Source: Hybos culiciformis (Eukaryota > Arthropoda > Insecta > Diptera > Hybotidae). Taken from it: a stretch of DNA of 64,000 bases. Location: positions 71,187,303 through 71,251,302 of the forward strand of contig OZ023274.1 of the NCBI GenBank assembly GCA_964007475.1. The letters are read 5' to 3'. Positions 63,935 through 64,000 of the stretch are shown in pieces. The position numbers and the translations under genes were made by a program. Position 1 is the first letter of the stretch; every line of letters starts with the position of its first letter. The notes under the pieces are model-generated. The model was not told where the DNA came from and searched no databases. It worked only from the letters and a program-made list of their open reading frames with translations.

Positions 63935-64000
63935 GTTTGTATCTACCTAATGTTTTATTTTTTCGCCTACGGGAAAGTGCAGTCGAATGTAGTCTTAAAT

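Overview
The window reads as a chromosome segment from an insect with a very A+T-rich genome (roughly four fifths A+T by eye, packed with A and T runs, the longest a 24-base T run). It is eukaryotic: the coding sequence lies in short exons with GT..AG introns. I cannot name the species. Two neighbouring apterous paralogues of the apA/apB kind known from beetles and moths point to an insect other than Drosophila, which has a single ap gene.

Layout, all genes on the + strand. (1) 1-23390 holds no exon I can support and is probably the large intron and regulatory DNA of the first gene. (2) 23391-28682 carries the last five coding exons of a LIM-homeobox gene, best read as apterous A: LIM2, a basic linker, the homeodomain and the stop codon. 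Its LIM1 exons are not in the window. (3) 28683-51585 is 22.9 kb between the two genes, with scattered short mobile elements, one compositionally odd 74-codon ORF and one 173-codon ORF of doubtful meaning. (4) 51586-57395 carries a complete seven-exon apterous B gene: 993 coding bases including the stop, 330 residues, LIM1-LIM2-linker-homeodomain. (5) 57396-63709 is non-coding. (6) 63710-63934 is the first coding exon of Cisd2, an ER/mitochondrial 2Fe-2S membrane protein; the gene runs off the right edge.

From what is known of the family, apterous proteins act as nuclear selector transcription factors in complexes with Chip/Ldb and specify dorsal wing identity. The two copies share three intron positions, so they arose by duplication of an intron-containing gene. 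They differ in one LIM2 intron, in a 3' terminal intron and in the basic linker. Cisd2 has no known functional link to apterous; here it is only a neighbour.

The accessory content is mostly non-autonomous mobile DNA: two copies of a 183-bp foldback element with TA duplications and opposite internal orientation, a separate 184-bp near-perfect palindrome, a 601-bp hAT-like element with GC-rich subterminal motifs, a 217-bp inverted-repeat element with a 7-bp duplication, a tRNA-derived SINE head, and an unusual repeat joining a tRNA-type A box to two 5S-rRNA-like modules. I found no CRISPR array, operon or other prokaryotic feature. No wholly new system is evident. The most interesting items are the divergence between the paralogues, the missing LIM1 exons of apA, the 5S/tRNA composite repeat and the GC-rich 74-codon ORF.
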